This document shows positions 41,302 to 51,164 of a DNA stretch of 64,000 bases, one piece after another (position 1 is the first letter of the stretch; every line of letters starts with the position of its first letter). The position numbers were made by a program, and so were the translations under genes. The DNA is from Paenibacillus amylolyticus (GTDB lineage: Bacteria > Bacillota > Bacilli > Paenibacillales > Paenibacillaceae). The notes under the pieces are model-generated. The model had not been told where the DNA came from, did not search any database, and saw nothing but the letters and a program-made list of their open reading frames with translations. The DNA lies in assembly GCF_003719335.1 (NCBI RefSeq), contig NZ_RIAS01000015.1:1-64000 (forward strand), written 5' to 3'.

Positions 41302-42600
41302 ATGAAACACGGGTGGTTGTCCAGACAACTGGGCATGGAACCAGAAGATCAGTGGAAGAAGGAAATTGTGGCTGGTTCCATATCTTATTTTGCCGTCGTT
41401 TATATTGTGATGGTGAATGCCAAGATTCTTTCTGATGCGGGGATGCCGCTGCAGGCAGCGATGGTAGGTACGTTGCTCACATCCATTGCAGGCTGTTTAC
41501 TTATGGCTTTCGGAGGTAAATCACCGATTGTCGTGGTGCCAGGCATGGGAATTAACGCATTTTTCACATATACACTTGTACACTCGATGAAGCTGACTTG
41601 GCAAGAAGCACTGGCTGTAGTGGCTGTTACTGGTGCTTTGTTTGCTGTCGTTGCCTTTACGTCGTTATACAAAATGATCAGCGAAGCGATCCCGAAAAAT
41701 TTGCAACATGGCATCACAGTTGGGATCGGATTGTTTCTAACCTTTATCGGATTGCAAAAGAGCAGCATTGTGATTGCCCATCAGACAACCTTTGTTGCTA
41801 TAGGACACTTCAATGATCCCAATGTCATTACAGCCTGTGTAACACTTGTGCTCGCCGTTATTTTATTTATCCGAAATGTTCAAGGCGGTCTGCTTATCAG
41901 TATTTTAATTGGGACAGGACTTGCTTACGTGCTCGGAGCGGTACATCCCGGCGAAGCGGTATCTGCAATGGAAGCACTGCGGCAATATGGTGGTCTGTTT
42001 GGTGAATTATCTCTGATGAAGCTGGCAGATGTTGCATTCTGGATTGCTGTTTTTCTGCTGTTGTTAATCGTTGTGTTTGAAAATATCGGGCTCATCACCG
42101 CGCAAACAAATATGATTGGTCGTCCGGAACGTTTCAAGGGCAGTCTGCGTGCACTGTCAGTTAGCACCGTACTGGCTGGTATCTTGGGGAGCAGTCCGCC
42201 GGTAGCGGCAGCGGAAACTACAGCGGGCATCGCGGCAGGTGGCCGCACGGGTTTGACTCCGCTTGTAACAGCTGTGCTGTTCGGCGCGACCTTTTTCTTC
42301 ATCCCACTGCTCGGATATATTCCCGACAGTGCGATTGCACCTATTTTGATCATCATCGGTGGTTTGATGGTACAGGGTGTCAGAGACATGGATTTCAGCG
42401 ATTTTACCGAAGCGTTTCCGGCGTTTCTGATCATGGTTATGATTCCTTTTACATACAGCATTGTGGATGGGATGGCCTTTGGATTTATCGCATACCTGCT
42501 GGCAAAACTGGCTGCCGGAAAAGGAAAAGAAGTGCCTGTCGTCATGTATGGCATTTCGATTCTGTTCCTGGCGAACTTTGTATTACATGGTATTTTGTAA
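41302..42600 (+). CDS. NCS2 family purine permease (AzgA/PbuG-like)
   Basis: A 432-residue membrane protein of the AzgA branch, which imports adenine, guanine or hypoxanthine. Family text includes GSISYFAVVYIVMVNAKIL, VVVPGMGINAFFTY, GITVGIGLFLTFIGLQ and the conserved SSPPVAAAETTAGIAAGGRTGL. Substrate cannot be fixed from sequence. ATG 41302 follows GAGAGGGG. An inverted repeat CACCGT/ACGGTG at 41214-41229 lies upstream; no purine riboswitch was recognised. Confidence 0.88.
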   Translation: MKHGWLSRQLGMEPEDQWKKEIVAGSISYFAVVYIVMVNAKILSDAGMPLQAAMVGTLLTSIAGCLLMAFGGKSPIVVVPGMGINAFFTYTLVHSMKLTWQEALAVVAVTGALFAVVAFTSLYKMISEAIPKNLQHGITVGIGLFLTFIGLQKSSIVIAHQTTFVAIGHFNDPNVITACVTLVLAVILFIRNVQGGLLISILIGTGLAYVLGAVHPGEAVSAMEALRQYGGLFGELSLMKLADVAFWIAVFLLLLIVVFENIGLITAQTNMIGRPERFKGSLRALSVSTVLAGILGSSPPVAAAETTAGIAAGGRTGLTPLVTAVLFGATFFFIPLLGYIPDSAIAPILIIIGGLMVQGVRDMDFSDFTEAFPAFLIMVMIPFTYSIVDGMAFGFIAYLLAKLAAGKGKEVPVVMYGISILFLANFVLHGIL

Positions 42601-42638
42601 AACGTAGTGATGAGAGATAGAGAACGGGAGGAAGATGG

Positions 42639-44468
42639 ATGGAAGAACAGGGAATGCAAGAACAGCAACACTCGGAGTCGAATAAGCCGAAAGTCGGAAC
42701 AAAAGGATTCAAGGATTTTGTTAGACTGATCGCTTCCACGAATCCGCCAAAATTGATCCTGACCGTGGCTCTCATCTTGACCTTGATTCAAACGACGGCG
42801 GGACTCATCGTTCCTTTGATGACCAAAGGACTCATTGACGGACTGACCACATCAGCTCTAAATAAATCGGTTATATTTCTGTTGCTCGGGGCGTTTGTGA
42901 TTCAAGCCATTGCTTCAGGAATTAGCATCTATATGTTGAATTACGCTGGGCAACGTGTCGTGGCGACGCTTCGCACCAAGCTGTGGAACAAGGTACTGTC
43001 ACTCCGCATGCCATATTTCGACCGCAATCGTACGGGGGATACGATGAGTCGTATCACCAATGACACCAGTCAGATTATGACGTTAATTGCGGATTATCTT
43101 GTATCATTTGTCTCCAACATCGTTGCGGTAATCGGTGGGGTGGCACTGCTATTTTATCTGGACTGGGTGATGTCACTCATCATTCTAAGCCTGGTGCCGC
43201 TGACCATGCTGATCTTGTTGCCTGTGGGCAGAAAAATGTACAAAATCTCCAAAAAACAGCAGGATGAGATGGCTGGACTGACATCGGTGCTCAGTCAGGT
43301 GATTAGTGAAATTCGTTTGGTCAAAGCGTACGGAACCGAGAAGCAGGAATCCGAGGCGGGAGATTCCCGCATTCGTAAAATGTTTGCTTTTGGATTACAG
43401 GAAGCACGTATTCTGGCGTTGATCGGGCCTTTGTTTACTTTTGTTATGACGGCTGTGCTCGTCGTTATTCTTGGTGTCGGGGGGATGCGGGTTGCTTCGG
43501 GGCTACTGTCGCCGGGGGAACTGGTTGCATTCATTCTGTTGCTGTTCCAGGTTATTATGCCAATGGGACAGTTCACAACGTTGTACTCACGTTTGCAAAA
43601 AGTCGTAGGTGCTACCGAGCGCATTCAGGCGATTCTTGCGGATGAGGAGGAACCAGATCACAGCACAAAACGAGCTCCACAAGGTAATGACACGATTGCA
43701 TTTCACAACGTACATTTCTCTTATGTTGCAGGTGAAGAAGTGCTGCACGGCATTAATCTAACGGTGCCGACTCGCAAAGTAACAGCCATTGTGGGTCCGA
43801 GCGGAAGCGGTAAGTCTACGCTGTTCTCACTGCTGGAGCAGTTCTATATTCCCGACTCAGGTCACATCTCCTATGGCGGAGAAGAGATAACTAATTATTC
43901 CTTGGCCTCATGGCGTAGTAAAATTGGCTATGTATCACAGGAAAGTCCACTAATGGCGGGTACGATCAAAGACAACATCACTTATGGTCTCAATCGTGAA
44001 GTCACCATGGAGGAGATCAGAAGAGCCGCGGAGATGGCCTATTCGGCTGACTTTATCGACAAACTGCCACAAGGGTTTGACACCGAAGTGGGCGAACGCG
44101 GAATGAAGTTATCCGGGGGCCAGCGTCAGCGGATCGCTATTGCCCGTGCGTTGCTTCGCAGCCCGGATATTCTGATGCTGGATGAAGCTACCTCCAGTCT
44201 GGACAGTACATCCGAATACGAAGTTCAGCAGGCGTTATCTAATCTAATGGAGGGCAGAACTACCATTGTCATTGCACACCGATTGTCTACTGTTGTGGAT
44301 TCAGATCAGATTGTTGTGCTGGAGCACGGTCATGTTACCGGGACAGGAACTCATGCGGAGCTGATCGGCACGCATCCAGTTTATCGTGAACTGGCGCAAA
44401 AGCAGTTTGTGGCGCAGGATGGAGACGGCAATGCAAGCAGCAATGGGGAAATACGAAACAAAGAGTAA
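42639..44468 (+). CDS. ABC exporter, fused permease-ATPase (BmrA-like)
   Basis: A 609-residue half-transporter: a charged N terminus, six membrane spans (about residues 35-335) and an ATPase domain with Walker A GPSGSGKST, signature LSGGQ, Walker B LMLDEATSSLD and the H-loop AHRLST. It probably acts as a homodimeric multidrug or lipid exporter. Only 38 bases separate it from the purine permease. GGGAGG precedes the ATG and a terminator follows. Confidence 0.9.
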   Translation: MEEQGMQEQQHSESNKPKVGTKGFKDFVRLIASTNPPKLILTVALILTLIQTTAGLIVPLMTKGLIDGLTTSALNKSVIFLLLGAFVIQAIASGISIYMLNYAGQRVVATLRTKLWNKVLSLRMPYFDRNRTGDTMSRITNDTSQIMTLIADYLVSFVSNIVAVIGGVALLFYLDWVMSLIILSLVPLTMLILLPVGRKMYKISKKQQDEMAGLTSVLSQVISEIRLVKAYGTEKQESEAGDSRIRKMFAFGLQEARILALIGPLFTFVMTAVLVVILGVGGMRVASGLLSPGELVAFILLLFQVIMPMGQFTTLYSRLQKVVGATERIQAILADEEEPDHSTKRAPQGNDTIAFHNVHFSYVAGEEVLHGINLTVPTRKVTAIVGPSGSGKSTLFSLLEQFYIPDSGHISYGGEEITNYSLASWRSKIGYVSQESPLMAGTIKDNITYGLNREVTMEEIRRAAEMAYSADFIDKLPQGFDTEVGERGMKLSGGQRQRIAIARALLRSPDILMLDEATSSLDSTSEYEVQQALSNLMEGRTTIVIAHRLSTVVDSDQIVVLEHGHVTGTGTHAELIGTHPVYRELAQKQFVAQDGDGNASSNGEIRNKE

Positions 44469-44495
44469 CGCTCAATAGATAGAGGGATGAGGATC

Positions 44496-44553
44496 GAAGG
44501 ATTTCTGCGGTACCTGTGAAGGTATCACTCAGCAGAGTCCTTCTTTTTTTTGG
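44496..44553 (+). terminator. Terminator after the ABC exporter
   Basis: Outer arms GAAGGA/TCCTTC and inner CTGC/GCAG with a GGTACC/GGTATC top, followed by eight T. Confidence 0.8.
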
Positions 44554-44695
44554 TTAGGACTTCATGGTTTGTTTTGTTCATATGGAAAATTGATATGGCT
44601 TTCAGTTACCCTTTGTGATATATTGGATATCCTTTTGTATTGCGCGATCTACAGCGATGCAGAGCAAACATATATTCTTAGGAGGTAACTGAAAC

Positions 44696-46882
44696 ATGTC
44701 AGACAGCTTTCAAAGTGCCTATCAAGAAGAAGAGTACAGGTTAGCGCGAACGATGGAAGAAGTGGATCGTCAGCTCACACGGCTGCGGAACTTTCCGGTG
44801 TATACCGGTCACGATTTCACGGAGCAAGTGCTGGAAGCCGGACGTGAAGAACGCCGGAATGCCTTGTCCAAGAGCGCGCAACAACCCTATTTCGGACGCT
44901 TGGATTTCGAAGAGCAGGGCAGTGGTGAACGGAAACCGCTGTATATTGGCAAAATCGGCGTAGACCGCGAAGAGATCGGCGAGCATCCGCTTGTGATCGA
45001 TTGGCGCGCTCCTGTCGCGAGCCTGTTTTACTCTTTTACCGGAGGAGAAGCCTCTGCAACGTATGAAGCCCCTGAAGGGCTGATTGAAGGTCTGGTGTAT
45101 CTGAAACGAAATGTCGTGATTCGTCAGCGCATACTGGAGCGAGTGGCAGATACGTATAACCGGGACAGTGACCAGCCCGCCGTATCCGATGAGTTCCTCG
45201 TGTACCGACTTGGTGAAAATAAGGACAATAAGCTGCGTGACATCGTATCCACGATCCAGGCCGAGCAGGATCAGATCATTCGGGCGGCGAGAAACACCGC
45301 ATTGATCATTCAGGGAGTCGCCGGATCAGGAAAAACAACAGTGGCCCTGCATCGTCTTGCTTTTTTGCTGTACCAGTACAAGGAGCAGGTGTCGGCGGAG
45401 AAAATGGTTATTTTTGCACCCAACCATATGTTTCTGGATTACATCTCCGATGTATTGCCAGAGCTTGGTGTAGGGGATATTCAGCAGCAGACTTTTCCCG
45501 ATTGGGCGATGAATCTGCTAGGTCTGGATATGCCGCTTGCAGATGCGTCAGAGACGCTACAGACGTGGTTCGAAACCCCTGCTGCTCGGCCTGAGCTGAA
45601 TGATGATGTCCCTGGACGTTACAAAGGCTCAATTCGTTTCATGGAACTGATTCGGGAGTGGTTATCGGGGATGGAGGAAGCATCTGTGCCGGATGGTGAT
45701 TTCAGTCCATGGGACGGTGCGGTGCTCAGTAAACAGGAAATCGATAACTGGTTTGGGACGGAGTACAAACATTATCCGCTGGCCAAACGCAAAGAGCGGG
45801 TCATGGCACGGGTTCACCGCTGGATCGAGATGGAATTGAAAAAGCCGATGCCAGACACGGTGCGCAAAGAACGTAAGAAGAAGGCGGCAACTCGGGAGAA
45901 ATCCTATGCCAAAAAGTGGCCTGAGTACAATCCGCTGACGCTGTACAAACAGCTGTTCAAGGCGGCGAAAGGCGGGGCTGTGCCTGCAGAGCTAAGCAGC
46001 TTAATACCTAAAGCGATCATGAAACAAACGGGTGCAGACCTGAAACAGGATGTCATTCGAGAAGAGGATCTGCCGGCACTGGTTTATATCCATACGTTGG
46101 TGCATGACATTGAAGGAACGGAGCGTTTTGACCACGTTGTCATTGACGAAGCTCAGGACTTCTCTCCATTTCACGTTGCGCTGCTGGATCAGTTCGTGAA
46201 AGGGCATTCTTTCACCATTTTGGGAGACTTGTCCCAAGGTATTCATGAGTACCGCGGTGTTCATACCTGGGAAGAGATGAGTTCGTTGTTCCCGGAAGAA
46301 CAGAATGCGTATTTTGCCTTAACCCGAAGCTATCGTTCCACGATGGAAATCATTGATTATGCCAATACCATCCTGGATCAGGGTGTGAAGAGTGGGATCA
46401 CGGCAATTCCGGTGTTCCGGAGCGGTGATCCGGTGCGTACTTTGGCTTATGGAAGTGAAGGGCGAACGGAGAGCCTGGAACGGGCGCTGAAGGTGCTTAC
46501 CTCGAAAGATTATCGGACGGTGTCCATTCTGACGCGGACATTGCGTGAAGCCGAAGAGCTTCATCGTGAGCTTCAGGCGACAGGCTGGGAATTGAATCTG
46601 ATCGACGGTGGCAAAAAGCAGTACAGTGGCGGACATTCCATTTTGCCTGTGTATCTGTCCAAAGGACTTGAATTTGATGTAGCGATTGTAGCTGATGTCG
46701 ATGAGCAGCACTATTTGCCTGGCGCAGGTGATGCGAAGTTGCTTTATGTCGGCTGTACGCGGGCATTGCACGAATTGTGGTTATTTCACGACGGCGACAT
46801 GCCAGCGTATGCCGCGGCAACACATAATCCCGAGGGGGAGCAGGTTACGATTCAAGGCTGGCCGGATGAGGCTGTTTTATAG
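44696..46882 (+). CDS. helD: RNA polymerase recycling helicase-like protein HelD
   Basis: HelD is a UvrD/Rep-related ATPase that releases stalled RNA polymerase from DNA in Gram-positive bacteria. The 728-residue protein has an N-terminal coiled-coil arm (EEEYRLARTMEEVDRQL), IGRIG-type text IGKIGVDREEIGEHPLVIDWRAPV, Walker A GVAGSGKTT, a HelD-specific insertion, motif II VVIDEAQDFSPF, and C-terminal motifs TRSYRSTMEI and KGLEFDVAIVADVDE. AGGAGG precedes the ATG. Confidence 0.92.
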   Translation: MSDSFQSAYQEEEYRLARTMEEVDRQLTRLRNFPVYTGHDFTEQVLEAGREERRNALSKSAQQPYFGRLDFEEQGSGERKPLYIGKIGVDREEIGEHPLVIDWRAPVASLFYSFTGGEASATYEAPEGLIEGLVYLKRNVVIRQRILERVADTYNRDSDQPAVSDEFLVYRLGENKDNKLRDIVSTIQAEQDQIIRAARNTALIIQGVAGSGKTTVALHRLAFLLYQYKEQVSAEKMVIFAPNHMFLDYISDVLPELGVGDIQQQTFPDWAMNLLGLDMPLADASETLQTWFETPAARPELNDDVPGRYKGSIRFMELIREWLSGMEEASVPDGDFSPWDGAVLSKQEIDNWFGTEYKHYPLAKRKERVMARVHRWIEMELKKPMPDTVRKERKKKAATREKSYAKKWPEYNPLTLYKQLFKAAKGGAVPAELSSLIPKAIMKQTGADLKQDVIREEDLPALVYIHTLVHDIEGTERFDHVVIDEAQDFSPFHVALLDQFVKGHSFTILGDLSQGIHEYRGVHTWEEMSSLFPEEQNAYFALTRSYRSTMEIIDYANTILDQGVKSGITAIPVFRSGDPVRTLAYGSEGRTESLERALKVLTSKDYRTVSILTRTLREAEELHRELQATGWELNLIDGGKKQYSGGHSILPVYLSKGLEFDVAIVADVDEQHYLPGAGDAKLLYVGCTRALHELWLFHDGDMPAYAAATHNPEGEQVTIQGWPDEAVL

Positions 46883-46921
46883 TCGAATAGATCACGTAGC
46901 ACTAAGCTATATCGATATAGA

Positions 46922-46959
46922 GGCATGACGCAGGTTAACCCTGACGCATGCCTTTTTTG
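46922..46959. terminator. Terminator between helD and the EamA gene
   Basis: GGCATG-ACGCAGG and CCTGACG-CATGCC form an interrupted stem followed by six T. It lies between convergent genes. Confidence 0.8.
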
Positions 46960-46983
46960 CATAGGATGATGAAGACAACTTTT

Positions 46984-47922
46984 TTATCCGAGGTTTACAA
47001 AGCGAGATGCGGCTTGTTTCTTCTTAGCTGAACGGCGGTTTACCAGATAGATGCCCACCCCGATCAGGACGCCTCCAGCCCCGACAAACCATTGAATCTG
47101 TTCGCCTATCAAAAACCAGCTTGATAGCACGCCGAAGAACGGTGCAAGAAACAAATAACTGCTGGTCTGAGCGGGATCACTGTTCTGTAACAGATAAAAC
47201 CAGAGGGAAAACTGCATGATGGAACAAATCAGCGTAAGATATAACAACGATATGATGGAGACTGTAGTTACTGTAAAATGAGGCTGCTCCGTCCATACGC
47301 TTATCAGAAGCAATGCTGAACCTCCAGCAAGCATCTGATAAGCGGTAAGCACAAAAGTATCATAATCGACACCCCAGCGTTTAATCAGCAAGGTGGATAT
47401 GGCAAACGAAATCGCTCCGCCAAAACCGATCCAGGTTCCGGGGTTGAAGCTCATATGCCACCCAAAGGTAACCAAAATGCCGACAAACCCAACAATTACG
47501 CCAATCCATTGGCTTGATCGATAGCTCAGGTTATATAGCAACGCACTGAGAACAATGACGATCAGTGGATTCGTAAACGTGATAATGGCCGACTCACCGG
47601 ATGAAATCCAATTCATGCTGTAATAGGCGCAGCCCATCACCCCGGCGGATTGAAACAAGCCGATGAGAATAATTTTGCCCCAAGCTCGCCATCCCCTTGG
47701 TAAAGCACGCTTACGCAAGACCAAAGCCATTAAACCGCCCGCTAGTATATAGCGCAAGCCCATCAGTAGAAAAGGTGGTGCATAACTGAGCCCTATTTTA
47801 CCTACAGGAAAAGAAGTCCCCATAATGAGTGTTGTCACAATAATCAATAGGATGTATTTGCCGGGTCTTAAGGAAGTTGGTATGCGTGCCGCTCTAGCAG
47901 GATTATGAATTGTTGTGCTCAT
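46984..47922 (-). CDS. EamA/DMT family transporter
   Basis: A 312-residue protein with ten predicted spans in two EamA repeats (first repeat near IMGTSFPVGKIGLSYAPP, second near WIGFGGAISFAISTLLIKRW), typical of drug/metabolite exporters. Substrate unknown. It overlaps the SDR gene by four bases (ATGA), so the two form an operon that is divergent from a LysR regulator. Confidence 0.88.
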   Translation of the reverse strand: MSTTIHNPARAARIPTSLRPGKYILLIIVTTLIMGTSFPVGKIGLSYAPPFLLMGLRYILAGGLMALVLRKRALPRGWRAWGKIILIGLFQSAGVMGCAYYSMNWISSGESAIITFTNPLIVIVLSALLYNLSYRSSQWIGVIVGFVGILVTFGWHMSFNPGTWIGFGGAISFAISTLLIKRWGVDYDTFVLTAYQMLAGGSALLLISVWTEQPHFTVTTVSIISLLYLTLICSIMQFSLWFYLLQNSDPAQTSSYLFLAPFFGVLSSWFLIGEQIQWFVGAGGVLIGVGIYLVNRRSAKKKQAASRFVNLG

Positions 47923-48662
47923 AATGTCTGTCCTCCATCGACAGTAATAAGCTGCCCTGTCATGGATTGCTGTTCAAGAGCAGCGCAGACCATGTGGGCA
48001 ATGTCCTCTGGCTGAGCGATTCGCTGCAGCAATAATTGTCCCCCGAGTTGGTGCATTCGTTCCTCATTGCCAGCCCACCAACGTGTGGAGACAGCTCCGG
48101 GAATGATGGCATTCACCCGAATGTGTGGAGAGAGTGCATGAGCCAGAGATAGGGTCAGACCATGGACTGCTGCTTTGGATACAGCATAGGGAAGAGAAGA
48201 ACCTGAACCAGTGCTGCCAGCAATACTGCCCATATTAACAATGGCACCTCCACCGGCCTGCTTCATTCCTTGTGTTACGGCACGAGCACAATAAAACATA
48301 CCTTTCACATTCACATCCATCAGTTCGTTCCAGATACCATCTGTGATGGCCTCCAGATCGCCCAGGGGGATATGATGGGTCATGCCAGCATTATTCACAA
48401 GGTCGGTGATGGGGCCATAGATTTCGGTTACGTTGGTGACCATTCGGCGTACCTCATCATCATTTGCAATGTTCCCCTGAATGCAAAATGCTTGCCCGCC
48501 TTGATTGAGGATGTGCTGGACGGTTTCTTCTGCGGCCTTCTGGGATCGGGAATAGCTCAATGCGACCCGTGCACCGCGTTCAGCCAGCAAGGTACTGACC
48601 GCCCGGCCTATACCTGTTCCTCCGCCTGTAATGAAAACCACTCTATTTGTCCAGTATGTCAT
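47919..48662 (-). CDS. Short-chain dehydrogenase/reductase
   Basis: A classical SDR of 247 residues: cofactor motif TGGGTGIG, NNAG, catalytic Ser in MGSIAGS, YAVSK with Tyr and Lys, and the C-terminal GQLITVDGG. NAD(P)(H)-dependent; substrate unknown, although the FabG-like layout suggests a 3-oxoacyl or sugar/steroid-like substrate. ATG 48662 is preceded by AAGGAGTG; the longer frame has no site. It shares an operon with the EamA exporter. Confidence 0.9.
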   Translation of the reverse strand: MTYWTNRVVFITGGGTGIGRAVSTLLAERGARVALSYSRSQKAAEETVQHILNQGGQAFCIQGNIANDDEVRRMVTNVTEIYGPITDLVNNAGMTHHIPLGDLEAITDGIWNELMDVNVKGMFYCARAVTQGMKQAGGGAIVNMGSIAGSTGSGSSLPYAVSKAAVHGLTLSLAHALSPHIRVNAIIPGAVSTRWWAGNEERMHQLGGQLLLQRIAQPEDIAHMVCAALEQQSMTGQLITVDGGQTL

Positions 48663-48754
48663 TTCAAACACTCCTTCTTTGCTCTCAACCATTGAACAAG
48701 AGTCTCCATTGATCATCATCATGTGGTTTGACAAGCAAATCACAGATATTCAAC

Positions 48755-48773
48755 CATTCGGAGACAACGAATG
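48755..48773. promoter_or_regulatory. Candidate LysR-type operator
   Basis: CATTCG, seven bases, CGAATG: a perfect inverted repeat containing a T-N11-A motif in the divergent region between the SDR operon and the LysR gene. Confidence 0.45.
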
Positions 48774-48794
48774 AACTCAATGGATATGTCCTCA

Positions 48795-48824
48795 TTGTAG
48801 TACGGTCTGGCAAGAGAGTATAAT
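48795..48824 (+). promoter_or_regulatory. SigA promoter of the LysR gene
   Basis: TTGTAG, an 18-base spacer and TATAAT, about 50 bases before the start codon. Confidence 0.6.
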
Positions 48825-48875
48825 GATTACAAATGAACTGGATATCATTTTGAATGATGTCAGAGTGGAGGCATG

Positions 48876-49727
48876 ATGGAGAGCGGGGATCTTCGAATAT
48901 TTCAATGTGTTGCCCAGGTAGGAAATCTGACCAGAGCTGCAGCCAAGCTAGGGTATGTCCAATCCAACGTTACGGCACGCATCAGGCATTTGGAAGCTGA
49001 AGTAGGTACGCCATTATTTATCCGTCACAATCGGGGAATGACATTGTCTCCAGCGGGACAAACGCTGCTATCTTACGCAGATAAAATCATTGGACTGTTG
49101 AACGATGCATCCAAAGCACTTCAGGCTACTAATACACCATCTGGCCCTTTGCAAATTGGGTCGATACAGACGGCCGCTGCGGTAAGGCTGCCGCGTCTCC
49201 TAGCGGAGTATTACAGCCATTACCCAGATGTTTCACTAGCTCTGGCTACAGGTCATTCACAAATGCTTATTGATCAGGTTATCGGGTATGAATTGGAAGG
49301 TGCATTTATTGGCTGTTCTTGCGACCATCCTGATATTAAATCTGTGGATGTGTTTGATGAGGAACTTTTTGTTATTTCGTCTCCAAGTCTGCAAGAGGAG
49401 GAACTGATCCGAAAGCCGATACTAGTTTACAGTATGGGGTGCTCTTACCGTAAAATTTTGGAGGACTGGATGCTTCTGAGCGGTATTCATCGACCCGTTA
49501 TTATGGAATTTGGGACGCTCGAGGCCATTATCAGTGGTGTAACCTCTGGAATGGGCATCTCTTTACTGCCTGAAATCGTCATACGGCAGCAAATCCAAAA
49601 CGGCCTGCTGCGTAAACATGCTCTTCCTGCCGGAATGAACCGTATGATGACAAGGTTTATTACTCGTAAGGATGCGTTTGTCAGCAGTGCGCTTGGGGCA
49701 TTTATGGCTATGCTTCCGCAGGAATGA
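48876..49727 (+). CDS. LysR family transcriptional regulator
   Basis: A 283-residue regulator with the N-terminal winged helix-turn-helix (LRIFQCVAQVGNLTRAAAKLGYVQSNVTARIRHLE, cited only as residues 5-40) and a C-terminal ligand-binding domain. It is divergent from the SDR-EamA operon, which it probably controls. Ligand unknown. Two adjacent ATGs occur; the second (48876) is better spaced from GGAGG. Confidence 0.9.
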   Translation: MESGDLRIFQCVAQVGNLTRAAAKLGYVQSNVTARIRHLEAEVGTPLFIRHNRGMTLSPAGQTLLSYADKIIGLLNDASKALQATNTPSGPLQIGSIQTAAAVRLPRLLAEYYSHYPDVSLALATGHSQMLIDQVIGYELEGAFIGCSCDHPDIKSVDVFDEELFVISSPSLQEEELIRKPILVYSMGCSYRKILEDWMLLSGIHRPVIMEFGTLEAIISGVTSGMGISLLPEIVIRQQIQNGLLRKHALPAGMNRMMTRFITRKDAFVSSALGAFMAMLPQE

Positions 49728-49854
49728 TATGATAGCGAGTGGAGATTAGCTGAATGTGATATCCTACGCTAAAAAGTTGTAAGGATATATAAAAAGTATA
49801 ATTGTAAAGTCGTGTTTATTGGATTTGGCAACCCTTTAAGGAAGTGATAAAACC

Positions 49855-51162
49855 ATGGATTTATTTTCGTTTCAACAGGATACACAACCACAGGCCAGAT
49901 TGCTCGCAGACCGCATGCGGCCTGAGCATCTGGATGAATATATTGGACAGGAACAGATTATCGGGCCAGGAAAGCTGCTACGCCGGGCCATTGAGGCGGA
50001 TCAGATCTCATCCATTCTACTGTACGGCCCGCCAGGATGTGGCAAGACCACTCTTGCTCACATCATCTCGCAGCATACTCAAGGACAATTTGTGCGACTG
50101 AATGCTGTGGATGCCTCTGTGAAGGACGTACGTGAAGTGATTGAGCAAGCGCAGACGAACAAGCAGCTGTACGGAACCAAAACGATTCTCTTCCTCGATG
50201 AGGTACATCGTTTTAACAGTTCACGTCAAGATGCACTGCTGCCTGCGGTGGAGAAGGGAACGATTATTTTTATCGGTGCAACGACGGAGAACCCGTTTCA
50301 TTATGTGAACGGAGCTTTGATGAGCCGTTCTACCCTTTTTCAACTGGAATCCCTAAATAAGGAACATTCCCTGATTGCGATGCGCAGAGCGTTAAGCGAT
50401 GCGGATAAAGGCCTTGGGTTTATGGAACTGAAAGCCGATGATGAAGCGCTGGCGCACATTGCTACGATGGCGAATGGCGATATTCGCCGTGCCCTGAATG
50501 CTCTGGAGCTTGCTGCGCTAACGACACCGCCTGAGCAGGATGGAACGGTTCACATCACGCTGGCTGTTGCGGAAGAGTCGATCCGTCGTCCCATTGTCAA
50601 GGCAGACGAGTCCACGCAGTATGACGTATTATCCGCTTTTCACAAAAGCATTCGTGGTTCGAGTGATGCAGCGTTATTCTGGTTCCTATATGCCGTGGAG
50701 AAGCTGGGCATGGACCCCATGACGTTCATCCGGCGCCTGATTGCAGCAAGTAGTGAGGACATTGGACTGGCGAATCCACAGGCGATGACCCAAGCAATAG
50801 GAGCGCTTGATGCGTACCGAAATAACGGCTGGCCGGAGGCCAAGCTAAACATTGCGCAAGCTATATTGTTTGCGGTGGAAAGTCCGAAGTCCAATGCAGT
50901 ATATACAGCAATATCCAAAGCGATGAGTGCCATTGATGAGGTGAAATCGGCCGAAGTGCCGCTGCATTTGAGGGATACCCATTACTCGGGTGCCGCGAAG
51001 CTGGGACATGAAGGATACCAGTATCCTCATAACTATCCGGGACATTATGTGAAACAGGAGTATCTGCCAAAACAGCTGTCTCGAAGAGTTTTTTATGAGG
51101 CGACAGAGCAGGGGAATGAGTCGAAGATCAGGATTAATCAACAACGGCGCAGGGAACTGTAG
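49855..51162 (+). CDS. rarA: Replication-associated recombination protein RarA (MgsA)
   Basis: A clamp-loader-like AAA+ ATPase acting at stalled forks. The 435-residue protein has Walker A GPPGCGKTT, Walker B LFLDEVHRF, sensor 1 IGATTENP, and the C-terminal MgsA domain with SPKSNAVYTAISKAM and PLHLRD. The B. subtilis counterpart yrvN lies between tcdA and cymR too. Here the purine permease, the ABC exporter, helD and the EamA-SDR/LysR cluster separate it from tcdA. Confidence 0.94.
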   Translation: MDLFSFQQDTQPQARLLADRMRPEHLDEYIGQEQIIGPGKLLRRAIEADQISSILLYGPPGCGKTTLAHIISQHTQGQFVRLNAVDASVKDVREVIEQAQTNKQLYGTKTILFLDEVHRFNSSRQDALLPAVEKGTIIFIGATTENPFHYVNGALMSRSTLFQLESLNKEHSLIAMRRALSDADKGLGFMELKADDEALAHIATMANGDIRRALNALELAALTTPPEQDGTVHITLAVAEESIRRPIVKADESTQYDVLSAFHKSIRGSSDAALFWFLYAVEKLGMDPMTFIRRLIAASSEDIGLANPQAMTQAIGALDAYRNNGWPEAKLNIAQAILFAVESPKSNAVYTAISKAMSAIDEVKSAEVPLHLRDTHYSGAAKLGHEGYQYPHNYPGHYVKQEYLPKQLSRRVFYEATEQGNESKIRINQQRRREL

Positions 51163-51164
51163 AG

